Assembly: GCF_036588685.1 (NCBI RefSeq)
Contig: NC_086373.1
Coordinates: forward strand, 56,055,164 to 56,119,163
Direction: 5' to 3'
Origin: Mytilus trossulus
Lineage: Eukaryota; Mollusca; Bivalvia; Mytilida; Mytilidae
DNA: 64,000 bases
Shown: positions 36,259 through 48,209 of the stretch, one piece after another
Position numbering within the stretch: the stretch's first letter is position 1
Layout of the letters: each line of letters begins with the position of its first letter
The notes under the pieces: model-generated
Database searches by the model: none
The model's input: the letters and a program-made list of their open reading frames with translations, nothing else
What the model was told of the DNA's origin: nothing
Made by a program: the position numbers and the translations under genes

Positions 36259-39200
36259 ATGCTTTCTCGAATGTTTTATGGAACTCAAGTGCAATGTTTA
36301 CGTAATGAACTGTTTCATGCTCACAAAAGAGCACTTTCACTTACGGCAACATGTCGTGCACAACCTCCAACAAAGCCTGGTCAGAAAAAAACATATCTAA
36401 GAGACAAACCGCACATGAACGTCGGCACTATCGGGCACGTGGATCATGGTAAAACTACACTGACAGCGGCTATAACAAAAATATTATCATCTGAAAAGAA
36501 AGCAGAATTTAAAAAATATGAAGAAATCGACCATTCACCAGAGGAGAAAAGAAGAGGGATCACCATAAACGCAGCTTGTGTAGAATATCAGACGGACAAA
36601 CGTCATTATGGTCATGTTGATTGTCCTGGTCATGCAGACTTCATTAAAAATATGATAACAGGTATAATCTGTGGGAATATCTTATATTTGTCAGCTGATA
36701 ATATTTTACCAAATTCCAGGGACAGTTCTAACCATTTCTCATTACGTAACATGTTGTACAACGCATTATGTAACACGTTGATCAAACTTGTATATATATG
36801 AGACAATATCTGAAAAAGTCAATTTTCCATGTCCCCAACTTCACCAGCAATTATTTTTTTATTCAACCATCTTTTTTGAAAATTTCAAGTTTAAGTATAA
36901 ACTAAATTATATAATGCACCAACCCCTGACAATTAAACACTCATTCTTATATTTCTTCCAATAAAATATTGTAATTTAAATGTTCAACCCCCCCCTAAAA
37001 TCATGTTGTCCCCTGTGTTTTTTGGAAAACTAAATCATTCAAATAATATCCAAATAAACAGGCGTCTGATTCTCACATATATGATAAATTATATAATAGA
37101 CTTGCCCTTAATTTGTCTTTTTATATTATAACTATAGCATGTAATAAAATTTTGCAAATTTTAAGACAAACAAAATTTGTCCCCAGACTGATTTCCCTCC
37201 TGTTACCACTGAGTTTTTTTTACCTGTGGAAACGTTTACAAGACCAATAGTTATTTTCCCATTATGCATTGTGAAGAGCATCATTTCCTGAATACCAAAT
37301 GTACACCTAATCGCTATTTATTCCATTCCGGAAAAGTTCTAAAATTACACAACTTTTTCATCCAGTAGAAGCTATCTGGGACCCTGTTTAAACAATTCAC
37401 CATGCATGATACTTTTTAATGAGACCTGTTTAAACTACCGTAAGTACTTCAAACGAAATATTTTTTTACTTCATTTTTAATTTCGAAAAAAGTGGATCAT
37501 ACTATATCAAAGTTTCTTGATGATCACTTTCTAAAGTTTTTCCTCCCTCAGCTCACTGCTGATTACCTCCATTTTCGGCCCGCGTGACCCAAACAGGAAG
37601 TTGTATAAATGACTGTTTTTCCAGGAATGGACTAAATAGCGATAAGGTGTATGCATTAGTACTAAAAAATAGTTGAAAAGGCGGCCAGGTTTGAACATTC
37701 AAGCCCATCCAAGGTAAGAATTTATAGAAAAATACTTATTGGTGTTCCATCCTGTTATAGCCTTTTCTTCCACTTTCTGAGAATATTTTTAAGTGTGCAC
37801 CACAATATTTAGTGTGTTTTTATATCATCTTTTTAAAAGTTATAGGACACAGGAAATTCACTTACATTTAATGTGATAAAAAGGACAAAAACTATCGCGT
37901 AATTCCTTTCTGTTACGTTCTGTCATGTTACCTGATAAAAAGTAACAGCATAACCATCATTAGTAACAGGAAGGATATTCAAGACATTTTCACTGAAGAA
38001 TCAAAGAGTTAATCTACTATATGTCAACCATTTCATTTAATATAAGTTATCACCACCATATCAAATAAATTTCAAAATAATATACAGTATATTGAATAAC
38101 AAAATAGGTTTTTTGCTTTTGATAACAGCAGAGAACATTGTGCAATTTAAGTATAGTAGATAGTAACAGAAAGGAATTTATTTTAGAATTTTTCATTACC
38201 TAGGCAAATTTTTCATCTTGCAAATACAGTTTCAAAGACTAAATGACATTGTTTGCTGTTATCTTCTTATTGTGACCAATCTAAAATGATGTATTTTTCT
38301 TAAGCTTTAAAATAAAGCAGAAAAATCCTTTCTGTTACCAACTCTGTCCTGTTACCGTTGTCCTGTTACTCAAGATTCTTTCATATTACCGACATACCGA
38401 ACTATATTTAAGTATATTTCTAAACCTTTTGTATTGCAAATGTTAAAATCAATAATTGGCATTTGATAAACTATTGCAGGATATACTAGTAAACCACAAA
38501 TAATGTCTTAAACTTATTCCTTATTCCCATTAGAAACTTTTTAAAATTGATTCCCTTTGGTAACAGGAAAGAACTGGATTTTTTTGTACCATTTTTAAAA
38601 TTGCCATTGTTTCCTTATTAAACAATTGTTTGAATTACAGACAACAGTTCCTAGATCCCAAATGTGTGTTCTTCGATTTGTGCTATTGACATACCGGGTT
38701 TAAAGATTTTTTTGGTTTTTTCTTATTGCCAAAAAATCGACTTTTTCAGATATTGTCTCATATACGTAACACAAAGCAATCTAAGAATACAGTACACACA
38801 GAGTGGATGTAATCTCATACTCCCTACACTGTGCAAAAACTTGGTGTCACACCAGGAAACTCCAGCAACTTTCTCCAAAATTTGGGAGGAAATTGGGAGA
38901 AACTTAGAGTAATTCCTCCCTAAAACTCCTTAATTGTTTATTACCTTGGTGTGGTTTCTCCCAACACCATGATTTTTATTGCTATGTTTACCTTTGAAGT
39001 GTGCTAGTAGTTGATGACTACAATAAACATTTCTTGTGTTTCCTGTCATTAAATGACAGTCACAAAAATGATGAAAAGTGTGAAATTTGTTAAATTTAAT
39101 CAGAGATATATTATAATCTAATTTTATTAAAGAATCCTGCACAACTTATTTAAAAATATTTATTAAAAATATATTCAGCATTTGTTCTGACATTGTTGGT

Positions 39201-42200
39201 TTTTCATACCTAAGGAACATAATTAAAACAAACAAAAAACATCTGTAAGTGGAGTATAATTAATAGAAAATAAAGACATATATTTTAATTGAATTTATAG
39301 AAATTTTTTTAATAAATTTTTTTAATAAATAAAAATTAAATCAGTATATAAAATATAATATGTATGAAATTTATCTACATAATTTTATTTTATTCATTTT
39401 TTTTGTATCATTACTTTTTAAAAAAAAATTCCAATCTAAAAATACTTTTTGTATATAATTTTCAAAATCATTTCATTAACTTTTTTTTTATAGCTTTCAG
39501 TAATAAAACAAAATAGGAAATGGTTGAAATAGGAAGAAGTGAGAGAATAGTTGACATGTAATTATATGTCACTGTCAGACAATGTAGTCATGCTTTGTTG
39601 ATTTTTATTACTTTTTCCTGCAATCAACAGGTCATAAAACCCTCCCAGATGGGAGTAATTACTTGGTGTTTTTTGGGAGGGAAAATCTGTGTTTCACAGT
39701 GTGACACTGTGTTACACCAGAATCAGTGTTGGGAGTATGAGATTACATCCTCTCTGTGTGTACTGTAGATGTAACAGTACATTTGCTTCTGAACATATTG
39801 GCACCCTGCATGTTCCCTCCCTCAGTATGTACAAAGCCCAGGGTTTTCATAAAAACGCATGAAAATTGAGCTGGACATATCATATTTTATTTAAACCTGT
39901 GAGTCCATAAGAGGTATCCTTGTATCCAGCCAGTCTTAAACACATACTTTTGTTGTATGGTGTCAATAGTTCAAGAAGTGCGGCTCAATTTTCCTGTTTG
40001 CTGAATCACTGTGTATCATCGCCACCGGAAATTGGGTACTAACGAAGCGGAGAGAAATAGAAAAAAAAAGTAAACAAGTTAGAATTCATTCAATTTAAAG
40101 CATGTCCACTCATTTGATGAGGGTGCCGCTTAAGAAATGATTTTCTGATATATAATTCTTTAAATTATTAGGCCGATAAGTACAAAATTAATACAAGATT
40201 TTGTGTAATACTCCAAAACTTTCCACTTAGTACCAGAAAATTTCGAGGTCGATCGTCCTCTGTCGCCCCATTCTCAAGATATTGAACTGTTTTTCATTAT
40301 TTTTCCAGACACGTTTTTCGATTATTATAGTGTGGCATCATATTTACTGAAATTTGTTGTCAAAAAGGTGTATTTTAAAGAATATAAACAAAACCATTGT
40401 TTGTTTGTTGTACGGCGAATTGCAGGACGTTGTACGGCGAATTGCAAAATAACAACTTTTGCCTGTACGGCGTCTTGCAATATATTATAATTTTAAGAGG
40501 AAATTAATCACTGTTTAGATAATATCAAGTGATGATATTTTGTTGATATCAAAATTTACAGGCTTACAAATATACAAAATGTCTTACTTATCAAATATTA
40601 TTAAATATGTGCCGTTAATTCAGTTCAGAAGGCCTTGTTGCGTACCGCTTTTAAATTTTGTACAAAAAGGTTTTTTCAACCATATTATCCTGAATACATT
40701 TATATATCGTTATACTACTAACGACTGTTGTCTTATTTGTTGTTAGGTTGAAATTGTGTTAATTCAATAAAATAAACCGTCCATTCATCTGTTTTTGGTG
40801 CTAGCTTTTTTTTAGATAAAAACAGTGGAGATGTGGCATGATAGCAAATAAGATAACTATCCATCAGATAAAATAAAGTGTATGCAAGCAATTATATGCT
40901 ATCGTACGGCCTTCAACAACGAAAATTCGTACCTTATACAAGTTATAGTCGGCTATAAAAAGCACCGACAGAAAAATGTGGAAGGACTCGAACAAGAAAA
41001 CTAACGGCTTAACTCATATACAGTGTAATAAAACAATTTAGGAAAACAACAAATAAGATAGAGATGAAGAAACGACATGGGCTTACATAGGCTATGCCTG
41101 TTGCCCAATCCAATTCAATTTATTTGAATAAAATATTGTTTAAACTTAACAACCACCGAACCACAGGATCGAAAAAATCGGACAGACAAAATTAAGAAAA
41201 TACTTTGTTTTCATCGAATGTATGGAGAAACAAATCGTGAATTGCATTTCGAATTAATTTTCTTGTCAGTTTCTTTTTGAAAATATATAATTTGCATACA
41301 TCTTAAATGTTGTCAAGCAAATGGTTTTTCTATCTAAAGCATTTTATCCAATGCATAATTAGATGGAGGGAGGGAGTCCGTTTACATGTTAACAACACCT
41401 CGATTTTGGCAAAAAACAGTTAACAACAAATTTTAAATGCTGATAAGAGTTAACAGCAACTTTGATTTACCCTTTTTCCAAACGAACCCAAAAGCAATGA
41501 AAAAGGGAAGTGCATATTTTCACTGATGTATTCAAAAGTTTGAAAACCACTGTACAAAGTCGCAGAAATGCCAAGCTCCATAAGTAGTCATTTATAAAGC
41601 TGACTAATTTTCAGAAGACACAAGCAAGTACCCTATTTTTAGCTCACCTGGCCCAAAGGGCCAAGTGAGCTTTTCTCATCACTTGGCGTACATCGTCCAT
41701 TGTCGTCCGTAGTCGTTAACTTTTACAAAAATCTTCTCTGAAACTACTGGGCCAAATTAAACCAAACTTGGCCACAATGATCATTGGGGTATCTAGTTTA
41801 AAAAATGTGTGGCGTGACCGCCAAACCAACCAAGATGGTCGCCATGGCTAAAAATAGAACATAGGGGTAAAATGCAGTTTTTGGCTTATAACTCAAAAAC
41901 CAAAGCATTTTGAGCAAATCTGACATGTGGTAACATTGTTTATCAGGTCAAGATCTATCTGCCCTGAAATTTTTAGATGAATCAGACAACCCATTGTTGG
42001 GTTGCTGCCCCTGAATTGGTAATTTTAGGGAAATTTTTCTGTTTTTGGTTATTATCTTGAATATTATTATAGATAGAGATAAACTGTAAACAGCAATAAT
42101 GTTCAGCAAAGTAAGATTTACAAATAAGTCAACATGACCAAAATGGTCAGTTGACCCCTTGAGCAGTTATTGCCCTTTAAAGTCAATTTTTAACCATTTT

Positions 42201-45200
42201 TCGTAAATTTTATATATCTTTTACAAAAATCTTCTCTATTGAAACTGCTGGGCCAAATTAATCCAAACTTGGCCACAATCATCTTTGGGGTATCCAGTTT
42301 AAAAAATGTGTGGCGTGTCCTGCCAAACCAACCAAGATGGCCGCATGGCTAAAAATAGAACATAGGGGTAAAACACAGTTTTTGGCTTATTACTCAAAAA
42401 ACAAAGCATTTAGAGCAAATCTGACATGGTTAAATTGTTTGTCAGGTCAAGATCTATCTGCCCTGAAATTTTCAGATGAATCAGAGATTCCGTTGTTTGG
42501 TTGCTGCCCCTGAATTGGTAATTTTAAGGAAATTTTTCTGTTTTTGGTTATTATCTTGAATATTATTATAGATAGAGATAAACTGTAAACAGCAATAATG
42601 TTCAGCAAAGTAAGATTTACAAACAAGCCAACATGACCAAACTGGTCAGTTGACCCCTTTAGGAGTAATTGCCCTATAAATTTAATTTTTAACAATTAGT
42701 AAAATTTTCATCTTTTACAAAAATCTTCTCCTCAGAAACTGCTGGGCCAAATTAATTCCAACTTGGCCACAATCATCTCTGGTGTATCTTGTAAAAAAAA
42801 AGTGTGGTGTGACCCGCCAAACCAACCAAGATGGCCGCCATGGCTAAAAGTAGAACATAGGGGTGAAATGCAGCTTTTGGCTTATAACTCACAAACCAAA
42901 GCATTTAGAGCAAATCTGACATGGGTTAAATTGTTTATCAGGTCAAGATCTATCTGCCCTGAAATTTTCAGATGAATCAGAGAACCTGTTGTTGGGTTGC
43001 TGCCCCTGAATTGGTAATTTTAAGGAAATTTTTCTGTTTTTGGTTATTATCTTGAATATTATTATAGATAGAGATAAACTGTAAACAGCAATAATGTTCA
43101 GCAAAGTAAGCTTTACAAATAAGTCAACATGACCAAAATGGTCAATTGACCCCCTAAGGAGTTATTGTCCTTTATAGTCAATTTTAAACAATTTTCATAA
43201 AATTTGTCAATTTTTACTACCGATAACTTTTTCCACAGAAACTACTGGGCCAAGTTCATTATAGATAGGGATAATTGTAAGCAGCAAGAATGTTCAGTAA
43301 AGTAAGATGTACAAACACATCACCATCACCAAAACACAATTTTGTCATGAATCCATCTGCTTCCTTTGTTTAATATTCACATAGACCAAGGTGAGCGACA
43401 CAGGCTCTTTAGAGCCTCTAGTTTCATTGACACATGGACAGACAATTGAACGGATGGAAAAGAAGACAGAGTGATTGACTCCAAGAAAAAGGACTTTGTC
43501 ATGAATAATTGAAAATGCTTCAAACAGCAAAAGGGAGGCTTCTTCTGGTTATGTATATTAATGAGTAAATGTTTTATGTCAATCAGTCGTAGAAAACTTG
43601 GGTTATCGTCATGACGTAGGAAAGTGTAACAAACAGATAGAATGATTGAATACTATAGGGTGCGAACATGTTTTTTTTTATGGCGAGGGCTCTTATAAAT
43701 TATTTTTACATCTCAGTCAGGGTATTCATACGACTCATTACTTACATGATTTTATTAAAAGAAATTACGAAGGTTTACTGATATTTATTTTAAATTATCA
43801 AAACCAGTGTATAAATCAGAAAGTACCATGTAAGGTGTCACAAATTGAAGCGCTCTTTCATCTCCAAGTCCCAATTAAGAACTCCGAGCTGTCTGATATA
43901 AAAAAAAAAAAAAAGCCTTGGTCCATCTTTACATTTCTGAAGTCTTAGACTTGCAAATTTGACATCAATTTGAGAATTAGCGCGCATTTATTTTACAGGT
44001 AAGCTCAGGTAAAAATATAAATAAGAATTAAATTTAATCATAATTTACTATATTTTCGTTTATTTTAAAAATAAATATGACTATCAATTATTAATTTTGA
44101 AAATATTGTTTAATTCAGATTATTATAAATAATGATTGTTCATATTGAATAAAGTGATCATGCCAAACCCCATTTTAGCTTAAGGCATTCATGTAACTTC
44201 ATTGCGAATACTTCAGAGTGAATAACTTTTCAACTAATAGTGATCGCTTTTAAAATTAGTAAATAATTTAAGTTAGTTTGTAAAGTTACACCAAAACAAA
44301 AATGGAGTTTCGCTTTTCTTAAACAAATCGAGGGAAAACATCATTAATATACGATGTATTGATAAAACACTGAAGACTAGGGATATATCTTGGAGATGTA
44401 CTGTTAAGGATTGCAAAGGCAGAATAAAAACTGACGAACATTCAACAGCCATTTTTAATGGTAACTGTGAACATAAACACGAGTCCGATGCTATAAATGC
44501 GATAGGCCGATTATCCGCGTAGTGGTAAAGAAAAAAGCAACAGAAGACATAACTGCCATACCCGTTGCTCGAAATCCCACTTCCACCTCCTCGTTTGGTG
44601 AGCAGGGGACTTAAACTAACGGAAGGGGTTCTTATACTTGTAAATAATTGAACGAATCAATAAATAAATAAGTGTTATTGTCTGTATTTTACCTGAGTTT
44701 ACAATGTACCTGTCAAAAAAATGCGCGCAAATGTAATCAAAAGCTGCGCGCAATCGTAAAATAGTAAGCCTTATTTATTAAGAAGAAAGGGAAAGAGTGT
44801 GTTTAATTTTTTTTCCCCTATCTGTGAATTAACACCCACCCTAGTGCATAATTTTATCGTTGTGTTGGGTTGATTCTTCTATTTGGTCGGGCTTCTGTTT
44901 CTTACATTTTCCTCATTTCCATTCTCAATTTTATTAAGGACTTACTATACTCAAAGATTTTTTAAAGACACGTACAGTTACATATATGCTGCATATGTCA
45001 CTCCTTTACGGAAGCAACGTAAAGAAAGAGATGGACAGCAAATTTTGATGTGATTCTTGTAAATAACAGTAAATATCAGTTAACAGAGAAAATAATGTCA
45101 AAAACAGTGAACACTTTAAGTATTAAGTAACAGCTAACAGGAATCGCAATTTCAAATAAACAGATAACAACATTGCAAATTTTAACAAAACAGATTACAG

Positions 45201-48200
45201 ACATTGGGTCGAAATCAGTTAACAGTTTTTAAAATTAATCAGTCAATAAAAGTTTTAAACAAATTAAAACTGTAAAAAGGACAAAAACAGTTTAACATAA
45301 AAGGGTACCCCTCCCCAATCTCGGTGCATTACGTTTGCGCGCATTACCATTACGCCCCCCAATCTTAGATATTTGAACTTAATACTTTATTTTCTTTGAA
45401 AAGACGGTAAAGAACTATTCTAAAATTAGCAAGTTGCCATACAGTTGAAAACAAGTTGCCATACAGTAAATTTGTCAACACGAGCAAGTTGCCGTACCCT
45501 AGACCTTATTTTTTATGGTCTATATTCTTTAAAATACATCTTTTTGACAACAAATTTCAGTAAATATGATGCCACACTATATAATCTAAAAACGTGTCTG
45601 GAAAAATATTGAAAAACAGTTCAATATCTTGAGAATGGGGCGACAGAGGACGATCGACCTCGAAATTTTCCGGTACTAAGTGGAAAGTTTTGGAGTATTA
45701 CACAAAATCTTGTATTAATTTTGTACTTATCGGACTTATAATTTAAAGAATTATATATCAGAAAATCATTTCTTAAGCGGCACCCTCATCAAAGGAGTGG
45801 AAATGCTTTAAATTGAACGAATTCTTAACTTGTTTACTTTTTTTTCTATTTCTCTCCGCTTCGTAATTAGTACCCAATTTCCAGTGGCGATGATACACAG
45901 TGTGAATACTGTTGCTATAACCTGATCAACTGGAAAATATTTCAGAATATAAACAAAACCAAAATTTGCATACTTAATTCTTGTTGTTTGTTAACCCTTT
46001 CACTTGATACAAATGTAGCTGCCCAGATAGAAGCTACTCTGAGAAGATGGCTTCCCTGGCTACTATTACTCAAGTGGGAGATCTTCATTATAAATGTCAA
46101 TAAAAACTTGTCTAGTTTATTAATTTGTATCTTTATTTCTTCATGTTCATTCACTAACACCATGTTCACAGTTTTGTTCATGTGTTGATAATTTTTTCTT
46201 CTTAAAATTTTCAAATTTTGACCCCATCTAGGTGAAATTTTCAAAATTCTGCTCTTTCACCCAAAATTGAAATTTTTTAACCCCAAACTGCAAAAAATGT
46301 GAAAAATTCAATGAGGTTATATAAAAAAGAAGATGTGGTATGATTGCCAATGAGACAACTATCCACAAAAGACCAAAAATGACACAAACATTAACAACTA
46401 TGGGTCACCGTACGGCCTTCAACAATGAGCAAAGCCCATACTGCATAGTGTACATATTCATAACATTGAATGATGTCCATTCCATTCACAAACCATAATA
46501 TATATTAACATACAAATGTATGATAATCACTGAAAATCAGGTTCCTGGCTTAGGACAGGTGTAAACAAATGCAGTTGGTTTAAATGATCAATCGGTGCCA
46601 ACCTTCACCCTAATCTGAAACAATAGTGTAACATCACAACATAAAAAGACACACTTTAAAATATCACATCACTTTCACTGTTCCAAAGTTCCTTTACATA
46701 TGTATATCATATTATACATTTTACCAGCTACAATGTAAGGCATCATCTATAAGATTGTGAATATGTCCAATAACACCTTCCCCATTTGTGTATTTGAGTG
46801 TATAAAGGTATATCCAGAAAAGTGCATCAGACACACCTAATTTACAAAGTGCTACATGTACTTTAATGGTGTTATGTCAAGAAACTCAGTATTGGGCATT
46901 TGGTATCCATGTATCAGAACCATAATATCATAACATAATGAAAAAATTACAATCATACCAATTTCACATGAAATGTAATTACAGTTCAGGGGTATGATCT
47001 AGCCATTTTAAAAAGGGGGGTCCAGTTATGTCCTCATTCAAATGCATTGATCAGTCAAAAAAAGGGGGGGGTTCCAACCCCCTATAACCTCCCCCCTCCT
47101 GGATCCACCAATGCAGTTACTGTTAAATTTTGTGTCACAGTTTGTCATGGTCTTTTTCAAATTGTCTTAACGATTGAATACCAGGATAGACAAATAACCT
47201 TATTAAAATATTTGCTTTCATTTAAGGTGCTGCACAGATGGATGGCTGCATATTAGTAGTAGCTGCCACAGATGGAACCATGCCACAGACGCGTGAGCAT
47301 TTGTTATTAGCCAAACAGATAGGTATCAAGAGAATAGTGGTATTTGTAAACAAAGTAGATGCTGCCGATAAGGAAATGTTGGAATTAGTTGAAATGGAAG
47401 TGCGAGAACTTTTGTCTGAGTTTGGATTTGATGGGGACAATGCTCCAGTTATTTTTGGGTCCGCATTAAATGCTCTGAATGGAGAAAATCCTGAACTAGG
47501 GGAAAACAGGGTTAAAGAACTTTTAGATGCTGTTGACACTTACATTGAAGAACCAGTAAGAGATTTGGACAAACCATTTTATTTACCTATTGAAAGTGTA
47601 TATTCAATTCCAGGACGAGGGACTGTGGCAGGAGGAAAACTTGAGCGAGGAAGAATAAAAAAGAATACTGAATGTGAAATTGTTGGTTATGACAAGAGAA
47701 TAAAGTCAATCATCACAGGTGTTGAAATGTTTCGACAGATTTTGGATGAGGCCCAAGCTGGGGATCAAATAGGCTGTCTTCTCCGAGGAACAAAAAAAGA
47801 CGAACTTCGAAGAGGTATGATTATTGCCAAACCTGGAGAAATTAAACTGGTGAACAAAATCGAGGCCCAAATTTACTTATTGGGTAAAGATGAGGGTGGT
47901 AGACAAAAGCCCTTGACAGATTATTTCCAAGGTCATATTTTCTGCAGAACATGGAATTGTTCAGGATTTTTAGAAGCTCCAGGCAGAGAGATGGTGATGC
48001 CAGGAGAAGATACCAAAGTAACGTTCACACTGCTGAAGAAGATGGCCCTAGAGCTTGGAGAGAGGTTTACAATCCGTGACGGAAAACAGACAATAGGCTA
48101 TGGTGTTGTAACAAACATTTTGGATGCTGTTGACATTGAGGCTTTTGAAGAAGGTTTAAAAAAGCTAAAGAAGGCCAAAAAGAAGGAACGTGAAGTAGCG

Positions 48201-48209
48201 AGCATGTGA
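36259..48209 (+). CDS. Mitochondrial elongation factor Tu
   Basis: GTPase that brings aminoacyl-tRNA to the mitochondrial ribosome. Exons 36259-36661 and 47227-48209 join inside a Gly codon (ACA G / GT) to give 461 aa; the intron is 10,565 bp. Residues 1 to about 45 are basic with few acids, fitting a mitochondrial leader. G motifs: GHVDHGKT 59-66, RGITI 99-103, DCPGHAD 121-127, NKVD 176-179, GSAL 212-215. The intron cuts KNMITG/AAQMDG. Domain 2 has [13 protein letters not shown] (about 264-276), where the family is nearly always GRGTVVTG-LERG; domain 3 keeps [25 protein letters not shown] and GVVTN. A Lys-rich tail ([10 protein letters not shown]) follows. The GTPase core looks intact; the domain 2 change and divergent domain 3 could mark a second, diverged paralogue. 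Start chosen because it opens the leader. Confidence 0.92.
36662..38787. other. EF-Tu intron, first 2.1 kb
   Basis: No recognised element. From 37190 to 38580 there are many CTGTTAC or GTAACAG motifs in both orientations (for example 37202, 37944, 37969, 38164, 38334, 38351, 38364, 38561), perhaps remnants of a foldback element; not resolved. Confidence 0.4.
38788..39767. mobile_element. Tc1/mariner-type non-autonomous element
   Basis: Element 38790-39765 (976 bp) with TA on both sides. Ends CAGTACACACAGAG and CTCTGTGTGTACTG form an inverted repeat that continues through GGATGTAATCTCATACTCCC, about 36 bp with one or two mismatches. Weaker complementarity continues inward (GGTGTCACACCAG against CTGTGTTACACCAG-side blocks). 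CAGT ends with TA duplication are typical of Tc1/mariner. No transposase ORF. Confidence 0.8.
40825..41170 (+). repeat. Mussel-type dispersed repeat, forward copy
   Basis: GTGGAGATGTGGCATGATAG, ATCGTACGGCCTTCAACAAC, AGTCGGCTATAAAAAGCACC and CAACCACCGAACCACAGGAT in family order. Diverged. Confidence 0.65.
41636..43421 (+). mobile_element. Helitron/HINE (pearl-like) element, copy 1
   Basis: The left end is a palindrome, AGCTCACCTGGCCCAAAGGG to CCAAGTGAGC. The body is three plus a partial tandem units of about 496 bp (TTTTACAAAAATCTTCTC at 41721, 42219 and 42713). The right end is GGTGAGCGACACAGG, a hairpin AGGCTCTTTAGAGCCT and then CTAG, with a T-run beyond. A 3' hairpin directly before CTRR and internal tandem repeats are the hallmarks of Helitron-derived elements; bivalve pearl/HINE elements are built this way. 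No Rep/helicase. Inside the 5.9-kb inverted-arm element. Confidence 0.7.
43979..44729. repeat. Inverted repeat pair enclosing the FLYWCH fragment
   Basis: The left arm (43979-44018; GCGCGCATTTATTTTACAGG, then TAAGCTCAGGTAAAA) pairs with the right arm (44686-44729; TTTTACCTGAGTTTACAATG, then ACCTGTC and AAATGCGCGC). A further GCGCGCATTA occurs at about 45341. Possibly the ends of a small nested element. Confidence 0.55.
44301..44519 (+). pseudogene. FLYWCH-type zinc finger fragment
   Basis: An open stretch of 73 codons without a start, ending at TAG 44520-44522. It reads GVSLFLNKS at the front, then [18 protein letters not shown], and EHKHESD near the end. The spacing W-x-C-x5-C ... H-x-H, with the G(K)RIKT after the second Cys, is the FLYWCH zinc finger pattern, a DNA-binding domain common in Mutator-like transposases and in host genes derived from them. 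Flanking frames carry stops and no transposase follows, so it is a captured or decayed fragment. It lies between small inverted repeats inside the 5.9-kb element. Confidence 0.7.
46325..46640 (+). repeat. Mussel-type dispersed repeat, forward copy
   Basis: The best-preserved copy in the window: AGATGTGGTATGATTGCCAA, TGAGACAACTATCCAC, GGGTCACCGTACGGCCTTCA and ACAATGAGCAAAGCCCATAC in order; the right part carries AGGTTCCTGGCTTAGGACAG. In the EF-Tu intron. Confidence 0.75.
46982..47118. mobile_element. 127-bp MITE with 5-bp TSD
   Basis: Element 46987-47113 begins CAGGGGTATGATC and ends GGATCCACCAATG. CAGTT is duplicated on both sides (46982-46986 and 47114-47118). Same family as 35277-35442. 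It lies about 110 bp upstream of EF-Tu exon 2. Confidence 0.65.

Larger units (their letters stand above)
40007..45902. mobile_element. 5.9-kb inverted-arm transposon, CACTGTG ends, 5-bp TSD
   Basis: Two long near-identical inverted arms (about 40007-40390 and 45527-45902) start CACTGTGTATCATCGCC. TGAAT flanks both outer ends (40002-40006 and 45903-45907), a 5-bp duplication. Just inside each arm are three copies of a GTA(C/T)GGC(G)A(A/C)TTG-type motif (about 40410-40475; 45433-45497), inverted between sides. Transib/RAG-like elements have CAC(A/T)(A/G)TG-type heptamer ends and 5-bp duplications, so this is a candidate, but no RAG1-like transposase is seen. The interior has been invaded by a mussel repeat, a HINE-like element and a FLYWCH fragment. 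Entirely within the EF-Tu intron. Confidence 0.65.

Noticed and set aside
43646-43948. 100-codon plus ORF next to the FLYWCH fragment
   Set aside because: No transposase motif seen; ends in a low-complexity Lys run from poly-A.
44870-44935. Possible short reverse copy of the second mussel repeat family (TTCCTCATTTCCATTCTCAA)
   Set aside because: Too short and diverged to claim.
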